Shown: piece by piece, positions 30,880 through 42,519 of the stretch
Layout: each line of letters starts with the position of its first letter
How positions within the stretch are numbered: position 1 is the stretch's first letter
Assembly: GCA_014904985.1 (NCBI GenBank)
Contig: MU128921.1
Coordinates: 287,470-347,118 of the forward strand
DNA: 59,649 nt
Origin: Hydnum rufescens UP504
Lineage: Eukaryota > Basidiomycota > Agaricomycetes > Cantharellales > Hydnaceae
Reading direction: 5' to 3'
Position numbers and translations under genes: made by a program
Notes under the pieces: model-generated
The model's input: only the letters and a program-made list of their open reading frames with translations
What the model was told of the DNA's origin: nothing
Databases searched by the model: none

Positions 30880-31530
30880 GTCTCTCCAATTCATCTCAAT
30901 CAACTTCAAGCTAGACGTCGGGCTACACTTCGTGTCGTGGCTTTCCGTCGGCAGGAGTTGGTATTTGATCTTGCCCTATCGTTCTCCATTTTGTTTCATG
31001 CGTTTTTGCGGTCTCTCCAATCCATCTCCATCAACTTCGGGCTGGACGTCGGGCTACACTTCGTGTTGTGGCTTTCCGTCGGCAGGAGTTGCTATTTGAT
31101 CTCACCCTATCCCTCACTGGGTCTCACACTTTTCACATCGGTTTCGCGCTCTCTCCAATCCGTCTCAATCAACTTTGAGCTAGACGTCGGGCTGCACTTC
31201 GTGTCGTGGCTTTCCGTTGGCAGGAGTTGCTATTTGATCTCGCCCTATCACTTGCCAGGTCCACAAATTCTCCATCATTTTTTTTTCACGCGTTTTAGTG
31301 TTCTCTCCAATCCTGTCTCAATCAACTTCAAGCTAGACGTCAGGCTACACTTCGTGTTGTTGGTTTTCCGTCGGCAGGAGTTTTATTCGATCTCACCCCA
31401 TTCGCTCACCAACTCGCACAGTTTTTCCATTGCTTTTCGCACACTTTTGCGGTCTCTCCAATCCATCTCAATCAACTTTGAGTTAGACGTCAGGCTACAC
31501 TTGCTGTCGTGGCTTCTCGTCTTCAGGAGT
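30880..31530 (+). repeat. Right array of the 130-150-bp repeat, five copies, upstream of the KDZ gene
   Basis: Units carrying CAATCAACTT, (A/G)GACGTC(G/A)GGCTACACTTC, GTGTCGTGGCTTTCCGTCGG and CAGGAGTTGCTATTTGATCT begin at about 30901, 31032, 31171, 31323 and 31472 (spacing 131, 139, 152, 149). Orientation is opposite to 19585-20100. The run happens to be open for over 300 codons in one frame, but the translated units are the repeat itself, so I do not call a gene. Confidence 0.9.
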
Positions 31531-31751
31531 TGTTTGACCTCACCAGTATCACTCAACGAGTCTCCCTGTTTCCCATCATTTTTCACGTGTTCTATCAATC
31601 GCAAACTACACGGCAGTCGAGTCGTCACCCTATATCACCCCCTGCAGAGCGTCCTATCTATCCTATGTTAGTCCGTCAGTTTTCACTGTTTATATTTCTG
31701 CTAAGCCGTCCTCTATCGTTAGGTTCCACAGTACACAGTACTCTACCAAAA

Positions 31752-34700
31752 ATGGCCTCAGGCATCAACAGAGCTCCGCCTAGACTGAATACCCAGATGA
31801 ATCATACCAAGCTGCAAGAAGATGCCATCCCTCATCAGCAACCCAGAATGAAGAAACGGAAGAGTCGAGCGAAATTCCCTAAGCAAGAAACCATTGGCTG
31901 TGGACCTTCCGGGCCCTTGTACTCGTCTGCAGCTCCTGCACCATCACTGTCCCAGCTCCCTGAGTACGATGTTGGTGGATCGATTCCATTGACATTAGAC
32001 TACGATATAGATGATGTCCCGCCGATTCACATACATCTCGAATCCGACAAGCTATCTCGTCATGCACAGTCGAAAAACATGCACAGGCTCATCGCTGGAG
32101 TTCCACCGTGCTCCCCTCATTAATATGGCCCTTCATGGCCTTCAAGCGGCAGGGAGTGAGACCGACCACGTCAACATCCACAGGGTGTTCGCCATGTTCT
32201 TGCCCCTATGTCCACACTTTACAGGTGGTTTGCGTCTTCATGGATTGTATGTTGCAATCAGCCAGTGTTTTCATTCCCTCTCGCTAATCAAGCATTCAGA
32301 TCTTCAAGATATCACTCTGGCTGTATGTCAATGTCAGCCTGCTGCGACCCAGTTAATCCAGCATGGCGTCTTCCCATGTGCCCCAGTATGGCCATCTTTA
32401 GCAGTTAGTTTGGACATGCTGGAGTTTGTGGCCGAGCTCTTTGTGCATGTCACCCCTAACGAGAGAGCATGGGCAGCAACATTGGAGAAATATCTCAATG
32501 TCCGCAGTTATCAGTTTGCTGCAAAGGATTCTTTACATCGTCGATTCGCGAATGCCCTATCTCACTACCAGATGCTGGTCCGCCTTGTCGATATTGAGAT
32601 ATCCAAAATTGTCGATCTTAATCGGACTTCCGCAGAATGCCTCCCGTCACATTGCACTCTTGATGAGGTGACTCCAGTGAATGAGCGCGTTTACCGGAAT
32701 GCACATAACTACATCGCACCTTTGGTTCCCCGACATGAGCCCAGCTTGTATCTGCAATCTCGCTGTCCCCTTTGTTTTGGAGGAAACCATACTGAACAGC
32801 TCGGTCTACTGTGAGTCAAGGCTTCCTTCACTCTCGATGGGTGATATATTGACTCCTTTTGTGTTTTCTAGTGTTTCCTGTATTGTCTGCATCGATGCCA
32901 ACTTCCAACTCAAGCGCAACTGTGATCTGGATCGAAGGATGGGCCACAAGGGTGAAACCGGCACACGGGACCCTCTGGTTATGTCGCCTCGGAGTATATG
33001 GCTCAGCGATGAACATTTGGCTGAGTGGGAGGCGAAAATCAACTCCATGCGACTGGCAAAGGCTTCAAGGACTGCAAGTAAGCGAAAGGTTGCCGAGATG
33101 ACTGAAGATGATGCTGCCAATGAGGAAGATCATGTTGAACCCAGGATGATGTTACCTGCATCAGCTCTCGACCAGTGCCTAGAATCCTTCACAGCAGCTG
33201 ATGGAAATCGTGTCAAAGCATCCACCCAAAAATTTGACTCTACGGGTGTCATGGCGCTTCTCTGCCAGCATGATCGGGCAATTTTCCTTGCCAACATGGT
33301 GACCACTGGTGAGAAGCAGTTTTATGCCTACGCTCTCATTGCTGCATTACTGTGTGAGCTACCTGAATGTTGGAAAGTCAGTCTGCTGTATGATGTTGCT
33401 TGTGCACTTCAGCGGAGTCTGGCAAAATGGCAATTTATGCCAGGGTGGCTCGACCGGATCTCTTTCGGTGTCTCGATATTTCATGCATATGGCCACCAGT
33501 GGGTGTGTCAATTGTGGTACCACCCTAGGAAGGCAGAGCTTTGGGGTCTTTCTGATGGGGAAGGTTGTGAACGTTTCTGGAGTGAGCTCATGAGGCTTAT
33601 CCCCTGCCTTCGAGTTTCTGGGGTGAGTATCTTGAAGTGGACTTGCGTGTACTAGCATGGTAATAGCTGGCTTGTAGCATCATCGTAGGTTGTTCGTGAT
33701 AGACCTCCAAGTTGAATACCTCGATGAAATGAAACAACGAGGCACAGTAAAATGGATTCAAGAATGAGTTGCGAGGGCAAATGAGCATCTGTTCGAGGCA
33801 GAGCAAATACTGGGTGACCATTCGATCCAGTATTTCCTTGCCCAGTTCAAGGAACAATGTGATTATCAGAGCAAACCTATGACTCATAAATATTCATCAT
33901 TGTTCAAGGGGGAACTCAACAGGCTCATCATCTACACTATTGATTAGGTCAATTGAAGCTGATGGGAGCCCATGCTGTTGAGCAGATTCTAATTTTATCA
34001 GAAACTGCCGACCTGTTGGCTGCCAGATTAGACGACCTCAATGTCGAACTCCTTGCTCTGGCAAAGGAGGGGTTAGAGGTTACAGCATCTTCAGAGCTGA
34101 AGACAAATATTGATGAGACTAAAGAAGCTTTGCACAAAGCGCAAAATAATGTTGCATGAAAGGTGGCTGCACTGCAGGCCATGGATGCGACATCCTTTAC
34201 ATCACTTGAGGAGATGAGACGAAGCCCTTGGATCAATGTGCAACTAAACCTCCGTGTGCTGTGTACTCAACTTGTTGCAAAGCTTTGTGCACGAAAGTTT
34301 GAACTTAGTTATCTGGATTGTGCCCACACAAATCGAAAATTAGGTATTTACTCTTTGTCATGATGTGTTCCTTCTCTCCTGACCACCACATATACTTAAG
34401 ATCACAACACCCGTGCTCACATTGATGCGGTGGTCAAAAGTCATACACCTGCGATCCAGTCAAATCTGAAACACTATAATGAGAAGATTCGGCAACTTCT
34501 TTCCATGAGAGGGAAGAATGGCATTCCAAACAATGCTTATGTCCCCCCAGAGATCAAGCCTGATGGTCTCCTGAAGATGGATGTCGATCAGCCAGTCTGG
34601 CAGGATGCCAATATTGCTGATTTCCCCAATGGGAATGTTCCTGATTGGCTGGCAGATGAGTCGGTGCACACTAATATCTGCATGGCACAAGAAATAATCA

Positions 34701-35181
34701 ACTGCAAGCAAGACCTGCTCCGATGTCAGGCAGAATATTCAAATTTGCGCACTTGGTTCAATGCTGAATTTAAGGCCACAAAGAAGGCCTTTGATGTCTC
34801 AGTGGGTGTGTTTTGGTCTTTGTTTAGGGCGATGATGTGGTACTGAAAATTGATTCAGACCTAGATGTCAAGTACTTCCTATTGATCAAACTCCACTACC
34901 TCGATGATATAGGTTTGCAGTGGAAGGCTGATGCTGTTGCATTGCCAGGAGCTGATGGTGGCCCAGAATGGGATGTGATGCCACAGCTGCCATTGTTACA
35001 AAAGGCTAGATCTTGCACCAAGACTGAAGACCTTGTGGAGTCGGTGATAATAGATGGTATGTCAGATAATGCAAGTTCTGATGATGATGATGGAGGGGAA
35101 CTGGAGGAGGCACTGTCAGAGGTTGATGCTGTGGTTCTGAATGCCCTTGATCATGTGGACTCCTGGTTTCATGCTGCATAA
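31752..35181 (+). pseudogene. KDZ (Kyakuja-Dileera-Zisupton) transposase gene, multi-exon, with two internal stops
   Basis: ATG at 31752. The first exon region changes frame near 32010-32120. Clear KDZ signatures follow: a Cys cluster with CQCQPAATQLIQHGVFPCAP (CxC module), CPLCFGG, CIDANFQLKRN, FDSTGVMALLCQHDRAIFL, SLLYDVACALQRSL, FHAYGHQWVCQLWYHPRK and GLSDGEGCERFWSEL. Introns at 32811-32871 (61 nt), 33623-33677 (55 nt) and 34344-34400 (57 nt) keep phase. The C-terminal part (LPSMRGKNGIPNNAYVPP-like, DVDQPVWQD, WLADESV) and an acidic tail end at 35181. In-frame TGA codons at 33765 and 34157 break it. KDZ proteins are cut-and-paste transposases expanded in basidiomycetes and often linked to TET/JBP genes. 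No TET/JBP gene is seen here. Confidence 0.9.
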
Positions 35182-35269
35182 TTTTGTGGTTCTACATTCT
35201 GTACTTTGGGTAGATATAAAGAATGTTTACTTTGGATTGAAGTTGGCTAGTGAAAAATTTGACCAAGTT

Positions 35270-35500
35270 CCTCACTAAGTGGGGCCCCAGAGGCCAAAGG
35301 GCACCTAACTTTGATGGGGCCCCAATGGGCCAATAGGCCTAAGAATATTGGGGCCCCAGAGGCCTAAAATACCCAAATTTGGGGCCCAAATCAGTCTACT
35401 GCGTGTTTTTTGATATTGTTTTGGGGCCCCATTGGGGCCCCTGGTTTTGTAACCCTAACTAGGCCCATCCTGTGACTCATTTTTGGGCCTATCTTAGGTA
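35270..35500. repeat. GGGGCCCC-rich segment after the KDZ gene
   Basis: At least five GGGGCCC(C) blocks and several GGCCTAA/TTAGGCC motifs. CTAACTAGGCCCAT and TTTTTGGGCCTA resemble the CTAGTTAGGCCCAAAAA block in the 285-bp repeats. A T-run of 22 or more follows at 35588. Confidence 0.7.
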
Positions 35501-35937
35501 CTGAAGATGGCTGTCCAGGCTGTGGGCTATGACTTTGTTTCTTTTATTTTTCTTTTGACTTGTTGTTTTTCTTTTGATTTTGATTGATTTTTTTTTTTTT
35601 TTTTTTTTGACAGGTCCACATCACCAGGTGAGGTCAGTCTTAAAAAAAAGGATTCAAGTGACATAGAGGCTTTCAGACATTGAGAGAAATGAGAGTTAGG
35701 AGAAATGAACATTGTTTTGCCAACAGGTGACATAGTTTTTACATGGAGAGAAAGAAGAGCAAAGGAGAGGTCTTTCCTTCAGGCAAGAGAGATGGTACAT
35801 TGGGGCAAGCACATATTTCTTTTTGTTTTTAATGAGAGAGAGGAAGAGGATGGGAAAGGAAGGGAGAGGATGGAGGACTGCATTGGGCAAGGCATATGTA
35901 CTGCAAGGTGAGGACAAGTCATGGTGACGGGCTACCA

Positions 35938-37277
35938 ACCATTCACGTCATTGTCTGATTCATCGGTCGCCAGATTGGATGGAAGGTCCGTTAGTTCATA
36001 CGCAGTCAGGGTGTCCTTGAATTTGGCCCATTTGTTGTCCTTTAAGTTATACTGAATGTCATGCATGTATTTCTTATAATATTCAATGGCTCAGTCATCA
36101 GTTGAGATGGAAGGGGCAAGATCATGTGAGGCATGGAGGGATTTGGATAGCTTGGCGAGTGCGGGGCAATACGACGATGGAGGACAAATGCTGTATACGG
36201 GGTGTCTAAGCGATGCTGTTGTTGCACAATATCTGCTGCTTGGATAAAGATTTTAGCAAGACAGCCGACTTGGGTAACATGGTGATACGTAGATGGATAG
36301 AGTAGCTGATCGTGCCAATTGGTTACACACTGCTCATGTTGTAAGAGTTTGAGGTCGTGTTTATCAAGGTCTTTGGCTTTCACCTTGAGGTTGGCTTCTT
36401 GTTGATGTAGGGTTGCCGAAAGAAGAGAGAGGGGTGGCGTGAGAGAATCCATTTGCAGGTTGTGATTGGCAATGGTGCGACTTAACTGGTCAAGTAGTTC
36501 CACATTGTCCTTTATATCTTCCTTTCACTTCTCTTCATACTCATGTTGGATCTTGTCGAGTTTCTGTGCTGCATTGTACTCGCAATCTATAATCACTTGT
36601 CGATAGGGTGGCCATGCGCAGTAAGAGTTGGCGTTTTTGCCGGGTCATGGTATACTGATTTTTCGAAGGCTGCGAGGTGTGCAAGGAGGCTGGGAAGGAG
36701 AATAGGACCAATGGGAAGGATGGTACGAAGAATGAGTGCTTTTTGAGGTAAGAGATCCTGTGGGAGAGTCTGAGGACTCGTGTAACTGCTGCGCAGTAGG
36801 GGTTGCTTGGCGACTGACAATGTCCTTTTGAGTTGATTCAGGTTCTTTCGAGGGTTGAGTGGGAAGAGGAATGAACGGAGGAAGTATAGCGCGTGGGTAG
36901 AGATTAATGGTCTGGGGGTGCAATGAAAGACAAGGGTCAATGGTTCGCTGGGTTTTGAGCAGTGCAAGTGGTTGCACGTTGGTAGAAGATTCGTTGATAT
37001 TGTAATTCTTGACAATAGCATGCGAAGAAGAGATAGAGTCAGGCCAAAAGGTCTGTTTTATCATTAGTGCTGTCTTTTGTGGATGTCCTGCGTCCCATAC
37101 CTGGTCGGTTACATTTTGTTCCTTTTTAACTTGAGACAAAAGGAAGATGTCACCATCCAGGTTGAGTTCTACGAGTGGTGTGGGTGGAGTAGGAGAGGGA
37201 GCAGGCATGTGAATGTATTCGAACATGTAGCTTTTTACAGAGCTCGCGGTTGAGTCGAAATGAGTGGAGTCAGACAT
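35938..37277 (-). pseudogene. Gypsy2 extra ORF after integrase, coiled-coil protein
   Basis: Starts at the ATG at 37277 (MSDSTHFDSTASSVKSYM). The first about 210 residues are Pro/Ser/Thr-rich. Then, through in-frame TGA stops near 36645 and 36530, comes a helical, Gln/Lys/Asp-rich segment (NVELLDQLSRTIANHNLQ, KAKDLDKHDLKLLQHEQCV). A frame slip near 36105 and another TGA lead to a C-terminus with IEYYKKYMHDIQYNLKDNKW and an acidic end at about 35938. The strand is the same as pol. No signal peptide or membrane segment argues against an envelope. Role unknown. Confidence 0.6.
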
Positions 37278-37383
37278 GTCGAGATAGGATGGTTTTGATG
37301 AGATATGATAGGATGTGAAAAACAGGCTTGGATGTCATTGGTTAGCTGTTGTGCCATTTTTATACTCGTTGGGCTTACTATAC

Positions 37384-38270
37384 TCACATTTTGATGTTAT
37401 TTAGCCATTCCTTGCCGTAGTTTAGATATTTGCTGTGATGATTTAGTCGACAGGTCAATGGAGTTGTTGCGTGTGGATGATAGATACCAAATGGAATGAG
37501 AATGAGGAAGAGATGGAAGATGAAGGGTTGCCAGGGTTTGTTATGCAATATTATTAAGTTAAGACTTTGCAACAGTTGGTTAGGAGCACAGAGGATCACA
37601 TAGCCATATAGAGAAAGGAGCCAGAAGAAGAGGGGTGTTGATTTTGATCCAGCTGCAGGTTTTTTAAGATGGTTGAAAAGAGTTTTTGTAGGTTTTGGCA
37701 CATTCTGTGATTCAACATTTCGTGGCTCTAGGGGCATTAATTCAGGATTTTCTTTGCCTCATGTCTCTAGGGTCATCTTGAATTCATAGTTTTAGTTGTG
37801 GTCTTGTGATGCGGCTTGTAGAAAATGTTTCAGGGATTTCCTTTTCGAGAATTGAATTTTCCTTTTATGGAGTCTCTTCAGGGGATTCGTAAGCAGATTC
37901 GGAGATCTGGGGCTCCTGCAAGGTGTTCCCTAGGAGTTCTTGTAGAAGGTTCCTTCGTTTCCACTCCACAATTTTGTTTTCCCAATAGCCCCATGAATCT
38001 GTGGCTCCCAGCAGCGGCCAAAGATAGGTTCTTAATTGATTTTCTGGTCCAAGCGATACCAGAAAGTGTTGTTTCATTGTAATTGTTGTTCCCCTATATT
38101 TTATAGCTTGGTCCATATTTTTCATGTATTTCACCATATTATTTTGATTTAATTCATGGTCCATGGCACTGTGGCTCTCATTTCCAGCGGTGTCCATTGT
38201 GGCTATTTGGTCGTGCATATGGTATTTCTTTAAACGATTTCCAGCAAATATTCCATTGATTGGGGTCCCA
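37384..38270 (-). pseudogene. Gypsy2 region between integrase and extra ORF, degenerate
   Basis: A 117-codon ORF at 37384-37737 and another at 37865-38218 have retroelement-like low-information sequence. The second begins right after the integrase tail (KYHMHDQ-type end). The first has hydrophobic stretches (FFWLLSLYGYVILC, FIFHLFLILIPFGIY) that could be membrane segments, but frame disruption makes this uncertain. Confidence 0.35.
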
Positions 38271-38271
38271 T

Positions 38272-39529
38272 CTAATTCTGCCAGTTGATAGGATCCGTGA
38301 GGGTGATGATGCTGAACTTGGTATGGCCCAATCCACTGTATTTCCCCTTTTCATCCATGTTGCATTTGTAATACCAAATTATATACCAGCACAATTGTAC
38401 CCAGTTGATAGTTTCTGTCGACCAATGTATTTTCATTTCATCTAGCGTAATCCTGAGCACTTCGAATTCTTGCTTGAAGGACGGTATTTGAGGTGGCTTG
38501 AATATCCTCATCTCTATGCGCCAATTGGATTCCACGAATTCCTAGTAGTTCTTCTGTGGTTTGGATTGTTCCCCATTTTAATGTGTACCATGATGCATCT
38601 GTAATGTCGAATGGAAACACGTGATTTATTCCGTAGAGTAGGTAATAGGGGGTGTACCTGGTTGTTCATTTTACCATCACTTGGTCCGCCCACATGCATG
38701 AATAAAAATAGTTTGACCATTTGCTCAGGTTTCCTCTGCATGCGACAAACAGCGAGTTTATCCAGGTCCTGTGCCCACGTTCTATCATTCCATTTGCTTC
38801 CGGGTGATAAGGGGCAGCTCAGACAATAGGGACATTATATTCATCCACCATTGTTTGAACTAGTCTGTCGAATTCTGTTCCGTTATCTGTTGTGATTTGT
38901 AATACGCAGCCGAACCAGCACATGATGTCCTCAAATAGAAACCAGGCGACGTGCTTACTCGAGGCCTTATGTAACATTTTTGCTTCCAGCCATCTGGAGA
39001 GATTGTCCCAGAGATCCACGATATATTTGAATCCATTTGATACTGGCATATGGACCGTGTCCATATTAAATTTACGTAATATGGTATTAACGTAGGTCAG
39101 GCTTAAAGTTATTTTTGGTCAGGTTGTAGACCTTAATTGGCATTCATGGCATGTCCGGCAATACCAGGCCACATAGGATAGCATATTTGGCCAGAAGAAT
39201 CTATTGGATAATTTCTTGAAAGTCAGGTCTTGTCCACAGTGGCCTGATTCGTCATGTGCAGCCTTACATAAGCGAGCTCGATCATCTGGGTTTTTGATAA
39301 CTTTTAATGGCAATTGGCCATTTCTAGGTCTTCTCCACAGGGTTCCTTGATACATAAAATAGTGTTTGGTGGCCTGAATGAATGTCTTGGTGTTCTTGAC
39401 TCCTGGGGGTATTTTTAAGTGTTCCAGATAGTATTGGATCCTTTCCCAATAGTCTTTTCCATCAGAATCCTTGAGTTCGTCTGCGACCCCCCCCAGTTCA
39501 AAAATTCGAGCGAGTAGGTTGATACTCAT
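38272..39529 (-). pseudogene. Gypsy2 integrase
   Basis: The H2C2 zinc-binding region has AAHDESGHCGQDL...CRTCHECQL (39290-39125). The catalytic core has FKYIVDLWDNLSRWLEAKM, then ITTDNGTEFDRLVQTMVDEY with an Asp of the DDE triad, and PYHPEANGMIERGHRTW with the Glu (39030-38770). A C-terminal LGTIVLVYN-like segment (38420-38390) is typical of this Gypsy lineage. The stops joining the pieces (near 39117 and 38817) are both TGA, followed by frameshifts. Confidence 0.85.
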
Positions 39530-42474
39530 TGTGAGAGAACTCTCGCAACTTTCTATTCAGGCGAGGAAGTTGCGTTGAGTCAGTATCTGCATAGGTGGAT
39601 GCATAAGAACATTAATCAGCACTGGGGGGTTTCAGCCTTGATCCGTGTTCTGGTCATGACTTGTCAACGTATAATGATTTGAGTTGAGGCCCCAACAGCC
39701 TTCTCCGCAACCTCCTTCATGTTCTCCATTCTTCACGGCGTTGCCTTCCTTGGGGCGTTCCTCTTATGCTGCTTGCTCATGGTTGTGCCATTAAAACAAC
39801 CACACAATGCGGGCACCTCCTGCCCCCCAATTTAAGCTCGTCTTTCACCTGCCAACCTTCGCATTGGGCGCCTTGGGCCCATGGATTTCAGGTAAGTTTG
39901 GGTTAGGTTAGACCTCAGTGCACTCGTTCACCCTCTCCATTCTCGGGTAAGGCAAAAACAATATTAAAGCGGCTATTCTATTTGCCGTCCAACACAACGC
40001 ATGATTTCCATCGGGCTTTAGGGGGAACGCGACAGATCCAGACGCGTATGTTGATTGCAAATGTCGTCCCTGGAATAGAGGGAGAGGTGTGTCACCATGG
40101 TCCAACGGACCCATATGAATGATTAACTGAAAGATTATAGTGCGGGAACCGTCGACAGGCACTGGAACACTCACCCTTGGGTATGCTCATCCTTGCCCGT
40201 CTATAACTATTTTCCCTTTTCTCGGTGTTTAATTTAACGTGGCGCTAGGTGTCAGATGCCGATTACTATCGTCCAGTTCGTTCATGACAAGAAATACGCA
40301 TACGTTGCGGGTTCTGGGCGATTTTGGAGTGCCTGCCAAAGTCCGATGACGTCGAACGTGAGCCTCTTTTCTTCCTCTAAACCCCCCAGATATTTCGCTC
40401 GTCTCCCTGCTTTCAAAAATCGTGAAGGATTGAATGGTTCACTTACAATTGAATTTGTTGTTCTTGATGCTCCGAAACCAGGGAGTCGTCGAGACCGACT
40501 CGTACATACTCGTTCCTAAACAACGTCACGCTTCTTTCTCCCGGAGTCTTTTTGGGGGGAATGTGCTCGTTTCTCCGCACTGGGCATCAGCTAGATAAAT
40601 TGCCGCTACATTATTCCAATCACCGGTGTCCATTACCAATGCTTATTATTCTTGGCCTTTGAGGTAGGGGTCTGAGATACTCACAAGGGCACGGACCCCC
40701 CCTTTTCCGTCGTGAATTGCTAGACAGCGATGTAGAATACTGGAGATTCCGTTCCTGAAATCGTAACTGGCTTATCTACAAAATCTAATTTCCCTAACGT
40801 TTCCTGACAAGATATTCTTTCTCTCGACATCAAGCCGTTTCTACCGGTTGGCTCGGGGAGCTGGAAACCCTTGGAATACTCTCCGCGGGTCCGTGGAGAA
40901 TTGCACCACGATGACTCTGTAGATCCTTTCTTATCTCAGCCATGTTGGGGCCCTCCTGACACCTATTTTGAATTTTGTGCCAGAAAATTACTTGTGCTGG
41001 AATATATACCCCTATTCGGGGGCCCGGGCCCACAGCCCGTCACGCTGCTCCATTTCCTAGCGGCACATTCGTACCAAATTTGGAATATTTGCTTTAGTGA
41101 AACGCGATGCAGATAGACACAGGCCTCGCCTTCGGCGTGCGCTCTAGCCGCATAGGTCTGTGAAGGGAGTCGAGCGTTGGCCTCTTTCCTTTTCAACTTC
41201 GATCCGATCAAACGAATGAGCTATGTACAGATTATCGTATGACCGTTCCGAAGTTACGTTCGCCCCATTGCTGCCACTCCACTTCAGCATTTCCTCAAGG
41301 CAAGAATATTAATAGGAGAATGGTCTATGGCCGACTCTAATTCTTCGCCTAACACTCTCTGAGGAAGCAATCGGGTAGAAACGGCTTGGTTATCGGAAAG
41401 TTGTGTCTTTTTTTCAGGGGAACGTTACTGTAAAGCGAATTGAATCTCGTTCTAAGCCATTTCAGGGCGGGATCATCCAGATATCTACATTGTAGTCTAC
41501 AATTTATTATGAAGAGACAATTCACGGAAATGAAGCAAATAGGCGGTCTGTTTTTCCCCTTGCCCGAGTATCTCAACCCTTTTCCAAGGCAAGATGGTGA
41601 ATATAAGCATTGGCATAGAATGGACACCGAGATTGGAATAACTGTACCAGGGGTTGTTTATCGTGTGCCCCAGTGTGGAGAAACGAGGCAGTTCCCCTGT
41701 CAATATTCCCCGGGGAGCAAAGAACGTGGATATTGTTGAGGCCCGCGTACTTTCGGTGAGTCCGTCTCGACGATTCTTGGTTTTGGGCCAATGTAAGAAG
41801 AACAAGAAAATGCGGCATTGTAAGTGAGCCATTTTTTTCATTGTGCAAAACACAGAGACCAGGCGGAATATTCGGGGAGGGTGTTAGGGAAGGAAAAAGA
41901 GGCTCAACGCTCGACCGTATCGGACAGATTAGGCACACCGCCTATCCGTCTAGGTATGAATTCTTCGGGTACTTCTTGTCATCAACCAAACTGGACGAAG
42001 TAACCGATCTTCACCAGCGTTACGCGTTAATTAAGCACGGGAAAAAAAGGGGAGAAGCAGAGGACGCGCATGGTGTTACATACCCACGAGAGTGCTTCCA
42101 GTGCTGTCCACTTTTTACCCCACTGATAATCTTTCAGTTATTATTCATAGAACATTGGACACCTGACACACCTCTCCGCCTATGCCCATGAAGTAACGAC
42201 ATTTTGCAGATCGAAACGTCCTGCAAAATCTGGAGTTGTCCAGGTTCCCCCTAGAATCCGATGGATACCAATTACCATAGCGCTGTGTTCGGAGATCCAT
42301 ACATTATTAGATATAGGAGGATTCATTTCATACTGTCTGCCTGTGGGCTTACCCAGCTAATTGGGACGGGAACACGCAGTCCACTTAGGTTGCGATAACA
42401 ATGAAAAATCGTCTTTGAGAGGTGGAGACTACATGGATCTATAGCGATGACGTGTTAACAGATATTCGAAGACG
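39530..42474. other. Unassigned sequence left of the assembly gap
   Basis: It should hold RNase H and the rest of RT if Gypsy2 were collinear, but I see none of their motifs. Only short ORFs (up to about 120 codons, both strands) with no family signature. The composition, with regular CpGs, differs from the flanking retroelement and suggests unrelated sequence joined by scaffolding. Confidence 0.5.
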
Positions 42475-42499
42475 NNNNNNNNNNNNNNNNNNNNNNNNN
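42475..42499. other. Assembly gap (25 N)
   Basis: Run of 25 N. Its true size and the adjacency of the flanks are unknown. Confidence 0.99.
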
Positions 42500-42519
42500 A
42501 TGAAGAGGTGTCGCAAGTA

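Noticed and set aside
30655..31671. A 338-codon open frame on the + strand
   Set aside because: It is produced by five units of the 130-150-bp repeat whose length and composition leave several frames open; the array at 19718-20137 gives similar open frames on the minus strand.
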